NCBI RefSeq assembly: GCF_020295405.1
Contig: NZ_JADEYP010000005.1
Coordinates: forward strand, 1-64,000
Direction of reading: 5' to 3'
DNA from: Sphingobacterium bovistauri
GTDB taxonomy: Bacteria > Bacteroidota > Bacteroidia > Sphingobacteriales > Sphingobacteriaceae
Length of the DNA stretch: 64,000 bases
A program made the translations under genes and the position numbers. Below are positions 25,569-35,667 of this stretch, in pieces. The notes below the pieces were generated by a model. It saw only the letters and a program-made list of their open reading frames with translations. It was not told the DNA's origin and did not search any database. Numbering within the stretch: the first letter of the stretch is position 1; each line of letters begins with the position of its first letter.

Positions 25569-27032
25569 ATGAGAAAAAATAAAATTATATATACTTTTCT
25601 TTTGGCAGGGGCATTATTAAGTTCTTGTTCTAAAGATTATTTAGACGTAGAGCCTCAATCAGCAATAAATACTGAACAATTGGGGTCATCGTCAGCAGCT
25701 ACAATGGGTACATTGAAAGGTATTTTAAGTAGTTTACGTTCATACGGTATAACTGGTTATGCAGGTCACGAGGATTTTGGACATAAAAGTATCTTGTCTG
25801 TCTTAGATTTAATGGGGCATGATGTGATGATGAACAATTTGAATTGGGGTGGTTTTAATTACAACTACACAGGTCGTGTGATGACAAATTCTAGAGCACA
25901 CATGCCTTGGTTCATCTACTATACACAAATTAAAAATGCAAACACGATTGTGAATAGTGTGCCTGCGGATACTGATAATAGTGAACTAAAAGCAATTAGA
26001 GGTCAAGCATTAGCATTGAGAGGATATTTCCATTTTATGTTAGCTCGTATTTATGGTCCAACTTTCGTTGGTAATGAGACTAAGTTGAGTGTTCCAATTA
26101 GTGCGGCAGAGCGTTCGACAAAGAGAAATACAGTTGCAGAGGTGTATGCGCAAATTGAAGCAGATTTGAAAGCTTCGGTAGAGTCATTAGAGGGCTACAG
26201 AAGAGGTTCTAACCTTGAAATGATAGATAAAAGTGTCGCACAAGCTTTCTTAGCTGATGTTTACTTAGAGATGGGTAAATACGCAGAAGCAGCAGTTCAA
26301 GCAAAAGAAGCGCGTGAGGGCTATTCTTTACTATCTGCGTCAGATTGGCAAAATGGTTTTTATAATATCAGCCAAAATGAAACAATGTGGGGGGCAGACT
26401 TGAATGCCGAGTTAACTACATTCGTAGCAAATTTTTTCTCACACTTTGATAATACAAATGTTGGGTACGCAGAGGGTGGAAACATATCTATTGATAAGAG
26501 ATTGTTTGATGCAATGTCGGAAACAGATATTCGTAAAGAAATGTTTGCTGGAGCTGATTCCACTGTGTTTGCTGTAGGTAACGATTCTTATAAATATGGA
26601 CCTTATATTAGTTTTAAATTTAGGGATTTAACTGTTGATAGAACAGCTGGTGACTATATCTATCTGCGTTCTGCGGCTTTATATTATATTGAAGCTGAGG
26701 CTTTAGCTAGATCTGGAAATGAAAATGGAGCCAAAGATGTTCTTTTTGAGATTACATCTGCTAGAGATAGTGAATATGTGAAGTCATCAAAAATAGGTAA
26801 GGATCTTATCGATGAAATTATTCTTCAAAAAAGAGTTGAGCTTTGGGGAGAGGGGTTTGCATGGTTTGATATAAAACGCCTTAACGAGGGTGTAGTAAGA
26901 GACTATGTGGGTTCTAATCATCCAACGTACGGCAAATTTAATATTCCGGCAGGTGATAATAGATTCTTGTTTATGATTCCTCAAGCGGAGGTTGATGCAA
27001 ATCCAGATATTTTGCCTAATAACCCACAATAA
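25569..27032 (+). CDS. SusD/RagB-family lipoprotein, pair 1
   Basis: 487 residues. The signal MRKNKIIYTFLLAGALLSSC ends in lipobox SSC, followed by SKDYLDVEPQS, the standard SusD N-terminus. The helical TPR-like core includes AIRGQALALRGYFHFMLARIYG, and the C-terminus has QKRVELWGEGFAWFDIKRLNEG and FMIPQAEVDANP, all family landmarks. It forms the lid on the SusC barrel. It is followed by a terminator. Confidence 0.93.
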   Translation: MRKNKIIYTFLLAGALLSSCSKDYLDVEPQSAINTEQLGSSSAATMGTLKGILSSLRSYGITGYAGHEDFGHKSILSVLDLMGHDVMMNNLNWGGFNYNYTGRVMTNSRAHMPWFIYYTQIKNANTIVNSVPADTDNSELKAIRGQALALRGYFHFMLARIYGPTFVGNETKLSVPISAAERSTKRNTVAEVYAQIEADLKASVESLEGYRRGSNLEMIDKSVAQAFLADVYLEMGKYAEAAVQAKEAREGYSLLSASDWQNGFYNISQNETMWGADLNAELTTFVANFFSHFDNTNVGYAEGGNISIDKRLFDAMSETDIRKEMFAGADSTVFAVGNDSYKYGPYISFKFRDLTVDRTAGDYIYLRSAALYYIEAEALARSGNENGAKDVLFEITSARDSEYVKSSKIGKDLIDEIILQKRVELWGEGFAWFDIKRLNEGVVRDYVGSNHPTYGKFNIPAGDNRFLFMIPQAEVDANPDILPNNPQ

Positions 27033-27057
27033 TATTACATTATATACTTGTAAATAT

Positions 27058-27090
27058 AATCCCATGAGCTAATACCTCATGGGATTTTTG
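27058..27090 (+). terminator. terminator of SusC/D operon 1
   Basis: The arms AATCCCATGAG and CTCATGGGATT surround CTAATAC and are followed by TTTG and TTTTG. It starts 26 bases after the susD stop. Confidence 0.85.
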
Positions 27091-27239
27091 TTTTGTAAAG
27101 AATTGCACTAGCAAAATTATATTTTGACTATTATTTATTTAATAAAATGTCTGTTGTAAAATAGTTGTTTATCTAATTTGTAATGTAATACTTATTATAG
27201 TTGCGTTGTTGCAAAGAAATCATTTTTTCATTTAAATAC

Positions 27240-27301
27240 TTGCAATAACAACTTCAATATTTTAGATTTGCCCTCTATTCTGTTAAAAAGTGTTAAACAG
27301 A
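27240..27301 (+). promoter_or_regulatory. promoter and palindromic box of SusC/D pair 2
   Basis: TTGC (27240-27243) and TAGATTTG (27263-27270) have the same 23-base offset as before pair 1. The inverted repeat TCTGTT (27279-27284) and AACAGA (27296-27301) keeps the 11-base spacer AAAAAGTGTTA. The leader to the susC start is about 150 bases. The 422-base gap holds this, the previous terminator and otherwise AT-rich sequence. Confidence 0.65.
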
Positions 27302-27454
27302 GTTGTTGTCACAATTACTAATTGTTGAAAAAGGTTATTGAAAAACATTATTAAAAACAATAAACAAGACTATATGTCTGCGTTTATCTTATTATTTAAT
27401 AATAGTTGTTTTAATTACAATTAATTATGCAATTTTTACACAATTACTAAACAT

Positions 27455-30400
27455 ATGAAACAAAAGTTACTCAGTACTATGTTCGCGGTTGCTTGTATTG
27501 CAAGTGTATCGTATGCGCAAGAGCGTCAGGTGAGTGGTAAGGTTACTACTCCTGAGGGGGCACCCATTGTTGGTGTATCCATATCAGTAGCTGGTAAGTC
27601 TGCTGCTACTCAAACTGATGCATCAGGGAGTTTTACCTTAACATTAAGCCCAGGTTCTACAATTGTAGCCTCGTCAATTGGGTATCAAACTCAACGAATT
27701 AATGTTGGTAACTCTTCTGTTATCACAGTGGTATTACAGTCCGATGATACAGATTTGGAAGAAGTGGTAGTTGTAGCTTATGGTACAGCTAAGAAATCTG
27801 AGGTTACAGGCTCAATGGCGACAATGAGTTCTGCTGATTTAGAAAAACGTACAGTTACCAACGTCTCTACTGCATTAGCAGGTCTTGCTCCTGGTATTTC
27901 AGTTAGTTCAGGCAATGGTCAACCAGGTTCTGGTGCGAATATCAGATTACGTGGTATTGGATCAATGAACGCTTCTAGTGCACCATTGTATGTTGTAGAT
28001 GGGGCAGTTTTTGATGGTAATATTGGTGATATCAATGCGGACGATATCGAAAGTATTTCTGTTCTAAAAGATGCGACATCAGCTGCATTATATGGTTCGC
28101 GTGCAGGTAATGGTGTAATCTTAATCACTACTAAGCGTGGTAAGGGAGCTCCTAAATTAAATGCATCTTTTATTCAAGGTGTTTCACAGCGTGGAATTCA
28201 AGAATACGAAACAGTAGGTACATTTGACTACTATCCATTAGTATTTGATGCGATTAAAAATTCAAAGATGTTTCCTACGTCAGGAGCGGCTATGAATGAA
28301 GCTGCAGCATCCCAATTTGCTTTAAATAATATCTTAAAAGAATTAGTATATAATCCGTTTAATGTTGCTGATAAAGAGATTTTAGATGCAACTGGAAAAT
28401 TGAATCCTAATGCACAATTAAAGTATGATGATTTTAATTGGTATGATGCAATTCAAAGAGCAGGTAAGCGTTCAGATGCTAACCTAAGCTTGTCAGGAAG
28501 TGCGGATAAGTCTGATTATTTCGTGTCTTTAGGTTATTTGAATGATCAAGGTTATGTTTTGAATTCAGATTTCAAAAGATTCAATGGGCGTGTAAATGTT
28601 AATACTCAGGTGAAAGATTGGTTGAAGACAGGTGTAAACCTTACTGCTGCTTCATCTACAGGGTCTTTAGCTGCTGATGCTTCTTCAGGAAATGCGGCCT
28701 CTTTTGTGAATCCGTTTAACTTTATTAGAGGGTTAGGTTCTATTTATCCAGTACACGCTTATGACCATAGCACAGGTGAGCCTATTTATAACTCAGTAAA
28801 TGGTGAGCACTATTACGATTATGGTATGCATCCAGGAGCGAAAAATAGACCTAGTGGTGCTAGTCAAGGTCGTCATGTAGTATATGAGACTTTGTTGAAC
28901 AATAGACTGAATGTACGTAATGTATTGGGTGGTCGCGGATACATCGAAATCAAATTTTTAAAAGATTTTACATTTACACCATCAGTGAGTGTTGATGTAA
29001 CGAATAGAAACTGGGATTACACATACAATAGTACTGTTGGTGACGGTGTGTCGTATAATGGTTTGATCAATAGCGATAATACAATTACTACATCTTATAC
29101 GTTCAATCAAATACTAGCGTATAAAAAAACTATAGGTAGTCATAATATCTCTGCTATCGCTGGTCATGAGAATTATGATTACAGCTATAAATATAGATCG
29201 GGATCAAAAACAGGTCAAATTACATCAGGGATAACAGAGTTTGCAAACTATGTGACTCCTCGTTCAGTATCAGGTTACCTAAACGAAAATAAAATAGAAT
29301 CATATTTCGCTAAGGGATCATACAACTATGATCAAAAGTACTTCTTTGATGGTTCATTCCGTAGAGATGGTTCTTCAATCTTTGCTGAAGATAACAGATG
29401 GGGGTCATTCTTCTCAATAGGTGGAGCATGGGCATTATCTAAAGAGAATTTTATGCAAGATGTAAATTGGGTTAATGATTTACGTTTGAAAGCTTCTTAT
29501 GGTCAGGTAGGTAATAATCATTTATTAGATGCTGATGGTAATAGAATGTATTATGGTTACCAAGCATTATATAGCCTAGGGTACAACAATGGTTCAATGC
29601 CTGGTATTTCATTGTATAATTTAGCTAATCCTGACTTAACATGGGAGACTTCTAATACATTTAATGTAGGATTGAACTTTGCGATCTTGAATAACAGACT
29701 TCGTGGTGAATTGGAATACTTCAAAAGAGGATCTGATCAATTATTGATGTCAGTACCACTTCCTTTGTCGGCATCTGTTAGCTCTCAATTCCGCAATGTG
29801 GGGTCGATGTATAATAAAGGTGTAGAATTGTCTTTGACTGGTGATGTTATTCGCAAAGAAGGGTTTGGCTGGACAATCACAAAAAATATTTCATTCTTTA
29901 AGAATGAGATTACAAAAATGCCTTCTCAAACACCAGTTATTACATCAGGTACAAAACGTAGAGAAGAGGGTAAGGATTTCTATGCCTTTTGGTTAAGACA
30001 ATATGCGGGCGTTGATGCGACAGATGGTTCTGCGCTATATATTCCTGTTGATGGAACTGCCGCTGCAAATATCAGAACAGTAAATGGCGTTGATTATGTA
30101 ACAAATCAAAATAATGCAAAGTTTGCGTATTCTGGTTCTGCTATTCCTGATTTCTCAGGATCAATTATGAATAACTTCGATTATAAAAGATTCTCTTTGT
30201 CATTCTTAATTAACTACCAAGTTGGTGGTAAGATTTATGATAGCCAATATGCTGGATTAATGGGTACTGCTAGTTATGGTAAATCATACCATGTGGATGC
30301 TTTAAAGGCATGGACAACAACTAATACTGCTAGTGATATTCCAAGAATGGATGCCGCAAATAGTGTGAATATTAATGCTGCTTCAACAAGATGGTTAATT

Positions 30401-30628
30401 GATGCTTCTTATTTGAGCATTAGTAATTTAAACTTGGCTTATAGATTACCTTCTAATGTTTTGGATAAGTTGGATATGTCTGCTGCTCGTGTGTTTTTCA
30501 CAGGAGAGAACTTAGCTATTTTCTCAAAACGCAAAGGGCTAAATCCTTCAGAAGGTTTTGATGGTACAAATAATACGACATATTTACCAAGCAGAATGTT
30601 CAGTTTAGGTGTTAACGTATCATTTTAA
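27455..30628 (+). CDS. SusC/RagA-type TonB-linked outer-membrane transporter, pair 2
   Basis: 1057 residues. The first 60 residues are nearly the same as in pair 1 (MKQKLLSTMFAVACIASVSY, then AQERQVSGKVTTPEG), while the barrel differs widely. Order of parts: signal peptide, carboxypeptidase regulatory-like domain, EEVVVVAYGTAKK, plug with SVLKDATSAALYGSRAGNGVILITTKRGK, and a barrel ending LGVNVSF. It is paired with the SusD gene 11 bases later and lacks an STN domain. Confidence 0.93.
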   Translation: MKQKLLSTMFAVACIASVSYAQERQVSGKVTTPEGAPIVGVSISVAGKSAATQTDASGSFTLTLSPGSTIVASSIGYQTQRINVGNSSVITVVLQSDDTDLEEVVVVAYGTAKKSEVTGSMATMSSADLEKRTVTNVSTALAGLAPGISVSSGNGQPGSGANIRLRGIGSMNASSAPLYVVDGAVFDGNIGDINADDIESISVLKDATSAALYGSRAGNGVILITTKRGKGAPKLNASFIQGVSQRGIQEYETVGTFDYYPLVFDAIKNSKMFPTSGAAMNEAAASQFALNNILKELVYNPFNVADKEILDATGKLNPNAQLKYDDFNWYDAIQRAGKRSDANLSLSGSADKSDYFVSLGYLNDQGYVLNSDFKRFNGRVNVNTQVKDWLKTGVNLTAASSTGSLAADASSGNAASFVNPFNFIRGLGSIYPVHAYDHSTGEPIYNSVNGEHYYDYGMHPGAKNRPSGASQGRHVVYETLLNNRLNVRNVLGGRGYIEIKFLKDFTFTPSVSVDVTNRNWDYTYNSTVGDGVSYNGLINSDNTITTSYTFNQILAYKKTIGSHNISAIAGHENYDYSYKYRSGSKTGQITSGITEFANYVTPRSVSGYLNENKIESYFAKGSYNYDQKYFFDGSFRRDGSSIFAEDNRWGSFFSIGGAWALSKENFMQDVNWVNDLRLKASYGQVGNNHLLDADGNRMYYGYQALYSLGYNNGSMPGISLYNLANPDLTWETSNTFNVGLNFAILNNRLRGELEYFKRGSDQLLMSVPLPLSASVSSQFRNVGSMYNKGVELSLTGDVIRKEGFGWTITKNISFFKNEITKMPSQTPVITSGTKRREEGKDFYAFWLRQYAGVDATDGSALYIPVDGTAAANIRTVNGVDYVTNQNNAKFAYSGSAIPDFSGSIMNNFDYKRFSLSFLINYQVGGKIYDSQYAGLMGTASYGKSYHVDALKAWTTTNTASDIPRMDAANSVNINAASTRWLIDASYLSISNLNLAYRLPSNVLDKLDMSAARVFFTGENLAIFSKRKGLNPSEGFDGTNNTTYLPSRMFSLGVNVSF

Positions 30629-30639
30629 TATTTAAAGTT

Positions 30640-32145
30640 ATGACAATGAAAAAAATTAAACTATCTATATTATCAGCTGCTATTTTGTTGACATCAGCTA
30701 GTTGTAGCAAAGATTATTTAGAAACATCGCCTACAGATAAAGTTTCATCAGAGGTTGCTTTTAGTTCTATTACTAGTGCAAAAGCTGCATTAAGTGGTGT
30801 TTATAGATTTATGTTCGAGCGTACTGATGTGGTATCTGTAAATTTACAAAATAAACCAGGTATTACGGGTATCTTGTTGGGAGCGGACTTTATGGGCGAG
30901 GATATTGGTATTAGTACTGGTAACTGGTATGGTGTTACTGGCGAAGGTAACTGGCAAGGAGGTCGTACTGATAACCATAATATTACACAATATTATTACC
31001 GTACATATTACAAAATGATTGGAGATGTTAATCAAATTATCGCTAATATCGATAATATTGTTGCTTCTCAATCGGATAAAGATGCTGTTTTAAGCCAAGC
31101 TTTAACATTAAGAGCTTATGCTTATTCGTATTTAGTTCAATTTTATGGCAAACGTTATGATGCTACTAAAGCTGTAAATGATCAATTGGGAGTTCCTTTG
31201 GTGCTTAAGCCAGAAGATTTGACTCTTCCTAGATCTACAGTAAAGGAAGTTTATGACGTGATTATTGCTGATTTGGACAAGGCAATATCTTTAGGGGTGA
31301 CTTCTCGTACAAATAAATCTTTGACAAATGTATTCGTCGCTAAAGGTCTTCGTGCTCGTGTTGCATTAACTATGCAGGATTACACTAATGCTAAGAAATA
31401 CGCTAAAGAGGTGATCGATAGTAAATCATTTCCTCTACTTTCTGCTGAAGATTACCAAAAAGGATTTAATGATGCTTCATTAAGTGAATTTATGTGGGCA
31501 ACAATGCCAACACAAGATCAAGATGATGCATTTGGATCATTCTTCGCACAAATAGCCTATAATGCAAATACGTCATTTATGCGTGCAAATCCCAAAAGAA
31601 TTAATGCTGAACTTTATAATTTAATTTCTGCTACAGATATTAGAAAAAAAATGTGGGAGCCAAAGCCGACGGCTGAAAATTTCCCTCTTCCTACTGCTAA
31701 CTTTGCAAGACAAGAATATATGTCTAGAAAATTCGCTGTAAAGGCAGCTGGAACAGCATTAGGAGATGTGCCGTTAATGCGCTCAGCTGAAATGTATTTG
31801 ATCCTAGCAGAGGCTCACGCTAGTTTAGGAGAGACTACTCAAGCGCAAGATGCATTATTTGATCTAGTCAAAGTAAGAGATGCACAGGCTATCAAATCTA
31901 CTAAAACAGATAATGCTCTATTAGAAGAAATCTGGGTGAATAGAAGAGTTGAGCTTTGGGGTGAAGGGTTTAGATTCTTTGACTTAAAACGCTTGAATCA
32001 AACTATGGATCGTAATGGAGTATCGAACTTTGTTTCAACATCAGTTAGCAATTTGATGAAAGTTGATGCTGGCGATGAAAAATGGCAATTCTTATTCCCA
32101 AGAGCTGAATTGGATGCAAATCCTGAAATCGTACAAAACGATTAA
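30640..32145 (+). CDS. SusD/RagB-family lipoprotein, pair 2
   Basis: 501 residues from the ATG at 30640; the ATG at 30646 is equally possible (MKKIKLSILSAAILLTSASC). The lipobox is ASC, followed by SKDYLETSPTDKVSSE. QALTLRAYAYSYLVQFYGKRYD, RRVELWGEGFRFFDLKRLNQTMD and FPRAELDANPEI are SusD landmarks. It forms the surface lid for the pair 2 transporter. A strong terminator follows. Confidence 0.93.
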   Translation: MTMKKIKLSILSAAILLTSASCSKDYLETSPTDKVSSEVAFSSITSAKAALSGVYRFMFERTDVVSVNLQNKPGITGILLGADFMGEDIGISTGNWYGVTGEGNWQGGRTDNHNITQYYYRTYYKMIGDVNQIIANIDNIVASQSDKDAVLSQALTLRAYAYSYLVQFYGKRYDATKAVNDQLGVPLVLKPEDLTLPRSTVKEVYDVIIADLDKAISLGVTSRTNKSLTNVFVAKGLRARVALTMQDYTNAKKYAKEVIDSKSFPLLSAEDYQKGFNDASLSEFMWATMPTQDQDDAFGSFFAQIAYNANTSFMRANPKRINAELYNLISATDIRKKMWEPKPTAENFPLPTANFARQEYMSRKFAVKAAGTALGDVPLMRSAEMYLILAEAHASLGETTQAQDALFDLVKVRDAQAIKSTKTDNALLEEIWVNRRVELWGEGFRFFDLKRLNQTMDRNGVSNFVSTSVSNLMKVDAGDEKWQFLFPRAELDANPEIVQND

Positions 32146-32171
32146 AATAGTTCTTGTATAAAATTTTTTAG

Positions 32172-32212
32172 CACAAAAGGCGACAACCATTAGGTTGTCG
32201 CCTTTTGTGTTT
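32172..32212 (+). terminator. terminator of SusC/D operon 2
   Basis: A 17-base perfect stem (32172-32188 with 32193-32209, core AAAAGGCGACAACC) has a four-base loop ATTA. The 3' arm carries the T-rich CCTTTTGTG. Confidence 0.88.
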
Positions 32213-32474
32213 TAGTGTTGTTTTACATAATTAGTCTAGTATGAGATATGTGAAAAACGTAATGGCAAAAGTTGTGGCTTGTGACTTTTCATTAATATTA
32301 TTAATTATATGTGTAAAATATATCTCTATGAAAATGTATGTTAGTTGTTGAATTATTGTTAATTCTTTTTTTTTAAAGAGTTTTCTTTTTTGAATATTTT
32401 TTTGTTTAAAAATATATTGCCGTATAACTTTCGTAAAAAAAGTTAAAAAAAGTTAAATCTTGTAAAATATTTTA

Positions 32475-32482
32475 TATGTTTG
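32475..32482 (+). promoter_or_regulatory. -7 promoter element of SusC/D operon 3
   Basis: TATGTTTG matches TAnnTTTG and lies 75 bases before the susC start. A repeat of AAAGTTAAA lies just upstream (about 32437-32457), around where the -33 element would be. The palindrome seen before pairs 1 and 2 is absent. The rest of the 412-base gap (32213-32460) is AT-rich with nothing recognised. Confidence 0.55.
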
Positions 32483-32557
32483 CATAGTACCATACGAATT
32501 TATGATTACTAAGTTGTGTCTACAACGCTAACAATTACTAAACAAAAACAATAACTT

Positions 32558-35500
32558 ATGAAACAAAAGTTACTCAGTACTATGTTTGCAGTGGCATGTG
32601 TTACTAGCATGTCTTATGCGCAAACTCGTGAAGTGAGTGGTTTGGTTACCTCTTCGGATGGAACTCCAATTAGTGGGGCTTCTATTTCTGTAGTAGGAAC
32701 TAATACTGCTACGCAAACCGATGGATATGGTCGATTCAAAATCTCTGCAAGTTCAGGTGCAACATTAAATGTCTCGTATATAGGATATACAAGCCAGCGA
32801 GTATCAATTGGAAATTCAACAAATCTTTCTATTGTATTAAAAGGTGGAGATCAAGCATTAGATGAGGTTGTTGTGACTGGTGTTTTGGGTATTGAGAGGC
32901 AGAAAAAGGAGATCGGCTATGCAACAGCCAAAGTAGACAAGGAGGCTTTAACGGCGACTAAAGCTGTAAATGTAGCGAGTGGTTTGCAAGGTAAGGTGTC
33001 TGGCTTAAACATTACACCAATTAATAACGGGGTTTTTGAAGATATCAAAATTAATCTTCGTGGTATTAGATCTCTTACAGGAAATAACAACCCAATGTTA
33101 TTGTTAGATGGTGTTCCATCGGCAATAGGTTATTTATCTTCAATAAATCCAAATGATATTGAAGATGTTCAAGTTTTGAAGGGTTCTTCTGCTGCTGCAA
33201 TTTACGGACCTGATGCTAGAAATGGTGTAATTGTTGTTACTACAAAGAAGAGCTCTACAACTCCTAATATATCACTTAGTCAATCAACGCAGTTTTCACA
33301 AATTTCATTTTTCCCTAAATTACAAGAGAAATTTGGTAATGGAGCTTATGGCGAATATACTGGTTATGAAAACTGGTCTTGGGGTCCTGCATTTGATGGC
33401 AGTCAGGTTGAGATTGGAGACATTTTGCCAGATGGTACTATTCAAATGGTACCTTATACAGCCAATAACGATAGACAAGACTTTTTTAATACGGGTAAGA
33501 CCTATCAAACAGATGTATCTTATTCTACTAATGACGTGTATTTTAGTGTTCAAGATGCTTTGGTTAAAGGTATTGTTCCTGATGATAAAAACAGAAGAAC
33601 AGGTCTACGTTTAAATACGGCAAAAGAATATGGTATTTTTAAAATTAGCTTAAATGCAAACTATATTAACTCGGATTATAGTGTCTTTAATGATGCGGGT
33701 ATGGCATCATGGAATGCGGCTAACAATGTGGGATTAAATAGTGGTCTAATGAACTTGATTTTTAATACTCCAGCTCACATTCCGTTGACTAAGTATAAGG
33801 ACTTTTTGACTGATCCATACGCTGAATACAATACCTACTTCAATCATTACGGCCTTAACCCTTATTTTGCAATTGATAATTGGAGAAATGATGGTAAAAG
33901 GACAGATTTACTTTCTAATTTGGAAATGACTTTGAAGCCAACTGATTGGATGTCTGTGACTTGGAGAGGTGGTGTTACATCACGAGCGATCGATGAAAAT
34001 ACAACTTCAAAAGGAGAAGTACCTACTAGTTATGGTTTAAATAGAGGAGCGACTCTAATCCCAGGTACTGTTTCTGAACGTGCTTATTATTCAAGAAGAT
34101 ACTCATCAGAGTTGTTTGCTAATTTCAATAAACAATTAAATGAAGACTTCAAACTTGGAGGTGTTTTAGGTACTTATGTGAGGAGTACTAATACTAGAGA
34201 TGCTTCTGTGGGAGCTAGTAATTTGGTAGTACCTGAATTATTTAATACAGGTAATAGAACAGGTGAGTTGACAGGTGGATCCAGCATGTCGGAATCTAGA
34301 ATGTTTTCTATTTATGGAAGTGCTAGTTTGAATTATAAAGGCTGGGCTAACATAGAGTTTGTTGGTAGAAACGACAAAACTTCTGTATTACCAATTGATA
34401 ATAATTCATTCTTCTATCCTGGTGTCAATGCCGCTTTAGTTTTAACGGATGCACTACCTCAAATCAAAGGCGAAGCTTTAACTTTCTTAAAATTTAGAGG
34501 TGGATGGAATGAAACAGGTAATGCCGATATCAATCCGTACTCCTTAGAAGCGACATTTGGTCAAGCTAGTGGATTTCCTTACGGTTCATTAGCTGGTTTT
34601 ACTGCGGGTAATACCACTTACGATGCAAAACTTAAACCAGAGTTTATTAGCAGTACTGAATTTGGATTCGATGCCGGATTTTGGGGAGGTCGTGTCAATT
34701 TAGAAGGAACAGTTTATCGTTCGTTAAATGAGAATCAAATCGTTGGAGTGTCTGTTTCTTCGGCAACAGGTTATACCTTAGCGAATGTAAATGCAGCTAG
34801 TTTTATAAATAAGGGATTTGAGTTAGATTTGAAATTGAGATCAAACACAACTGCTGCTTTTAAACCTAAATTTGCAGTTAACTTATCTTATAATGATAAC
34901 GAGGTGACTCAGATTTATGAGGGACTGGATGAGTTAGCAGTATCAACTGGAGGTTTAGCACAAAATTATGCAATTAAAGGGCATCCTGCTTATGTGTTAA
35001 AAACTACAGATTACAATCGAGATCCACAAGGAAGAATCATTGTAGATGCGATTACAGGCTATCCAACGGCAGACCCCAATACTAAAATATATGGAAGAAC
35101 TTTGCCAAAATGGATTATCGGTTTAAACCCTTCATTTGATTATAAAAATTTTAACTTTTCAACGTTATTTGAATATAAAGGTGGGCATTATGCATACGCA
35201 GATATAGGAAATGCAATGGCTTGGACTGGTGTTTCTGAAGCTTCAGCGTCAAATAATAGAGAACGTTTTGTGCTACCTAATTCATCTTATGCTGATCCAG
35301 CTAATGCAGGACAATATATTGCGAATGAAAATGTTACTATAGCAAATGTTAACGATTTTTATACAGGTGTATATAGAACAGTAGGTACTAACTTTTTAAC
35401 AAGCGCATCTGCTTGGAGGTTGAGAGAAGTAGCTTTGTCGTATCAATTGCCTCAAACTCTGTTAAGTCAAGCGGGATTTATTAAATCGGCAGCAGTTTCT

Positions 35501-35656
35501 TTAACTGGTAGAAATTTGTTCTTGTGGGTTCCTAAGACTAACAAATTTCAAGATCCTGATTTTAACTTTACAAGTGGTAATGCTGCTGGTATTTCAACTT
35601 CGCAGATTAATCCACCCGTTAGGACATTTGGAGCCAACTTAACTGTAAACTTCTAA
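32558..35656 (+). CDS. SusC/RagA-type TonB-linked outer-membrane transporter, pair 3
   Basis: 1032 residues. The signal peptide MKQKLLSTMFAVACVTSMSY is shared with the neighbours, followed by a carboxypeptidase regulatory-like domain, DEVVVTGVLGIERQKKE, the plug (VQVLKGSSAAAIYGPDARNGVIVVTTKKS) and a barrel ending FGANLTVNF. The plug variant with VLGIERQKKEIGYA differs from pairs 1 and 2 and goes with the SusD-like-2 type partner that follows. It is first in a three-gene operon. Confidence 0.92.
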   Translation: MKQKLLSTMFAVACVTSMSYAQTREVSGLVTSSDGTPISGASISVVGTNTATQTDGYGRFKISASSGATLNVSYIGYTSQRVSIGNSTNLSIVLKGGDQALDEVVVTGVLGIERQKKEIGYATAKVDKEALTATKAVNVASGLQGKVSGLNITPINNGVFEDIKINLRGIRSLTGNNNPMLLLDGVPSAIGYLSSINPNDIEDVQVLKGSSAAAIYGPDARNGVIVVTTKKSSTTPNISLSQSTQFSQISFFPKLQEKFGNGAYGEYTGYENWSWGPAFDGSQVEIGDILPDGTIQMVPYTANNDRQDFFNTGKTYQTDVSYSTNDVYFSVQDALVKGIVPDDKNRRTGLRLNTAKEYGIFKISLNANYINSDYSVFNDAGMASWNAANNVGLNSGLMNLIFNTPAHIPLTKYKDFLTDPYAEYNTYFNHYGLNPYFAIDNWRNDGKRTDLLSNLEMTLKPTDWMSVTWRGGVTSRAIDENTTSKGEVPTSYGLNRGATLIPGTVSERAYYSRRYSSELFANFNKQLNEDFKLGGVLGTYVRSTNTRDASVGASNLVVPELFNTGNRTGELTGGSSMSESRMFSIYGSASLNYKGWANIEFVGRNDKTSVLPIDNNSFFYPGVNAALVLTDALPQIKGEALTFLKFRGGWNETGNADINPYSLEATFGQASGFPYGSLAGFTAGNTTYDAKLKPEFISSTEFGFDAGFWGGRVNLEGTVYRSLNENQIVGVSVSSATGYTLANVNAASFINKGFELDLKLRSNTTAAFKPKFAVNLSYNDNEVTQIYEGLDELAVSTGGLAQNYAIKGHPAYVLKTTDYNRDPQGRIIVDAITGYPTADPNTKIYGRTLPKWIIGLNPSFDYKNFNFSTLFEYKGGHYAYADIGNAMAWTGVSEASASNNRERFVLPNSSYADPANAGQYIANENVTIANVNDFYTGVYRTVGTNFLTSASAWRLREVALSYQLPQTLLSQAGFIKSAAVSLTGRNLFLWVPKTNKFQDPDFNFTSGNAAGISTSQINPPVRTFGANLTVNF

Positions 35657-35667
35657 AAGTAAAAAAA

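Noticed and set aside
32437..32457. AAAGTTAAA repeats before pair 3 as the same element as the palindrome before pairs 1 and 2
   Set aside because: The repeats are direct, lie upstream of the -7 element instead of downstream, and lack the TCTGTT/AACAGA arms; the likeness is mainly A/T content.
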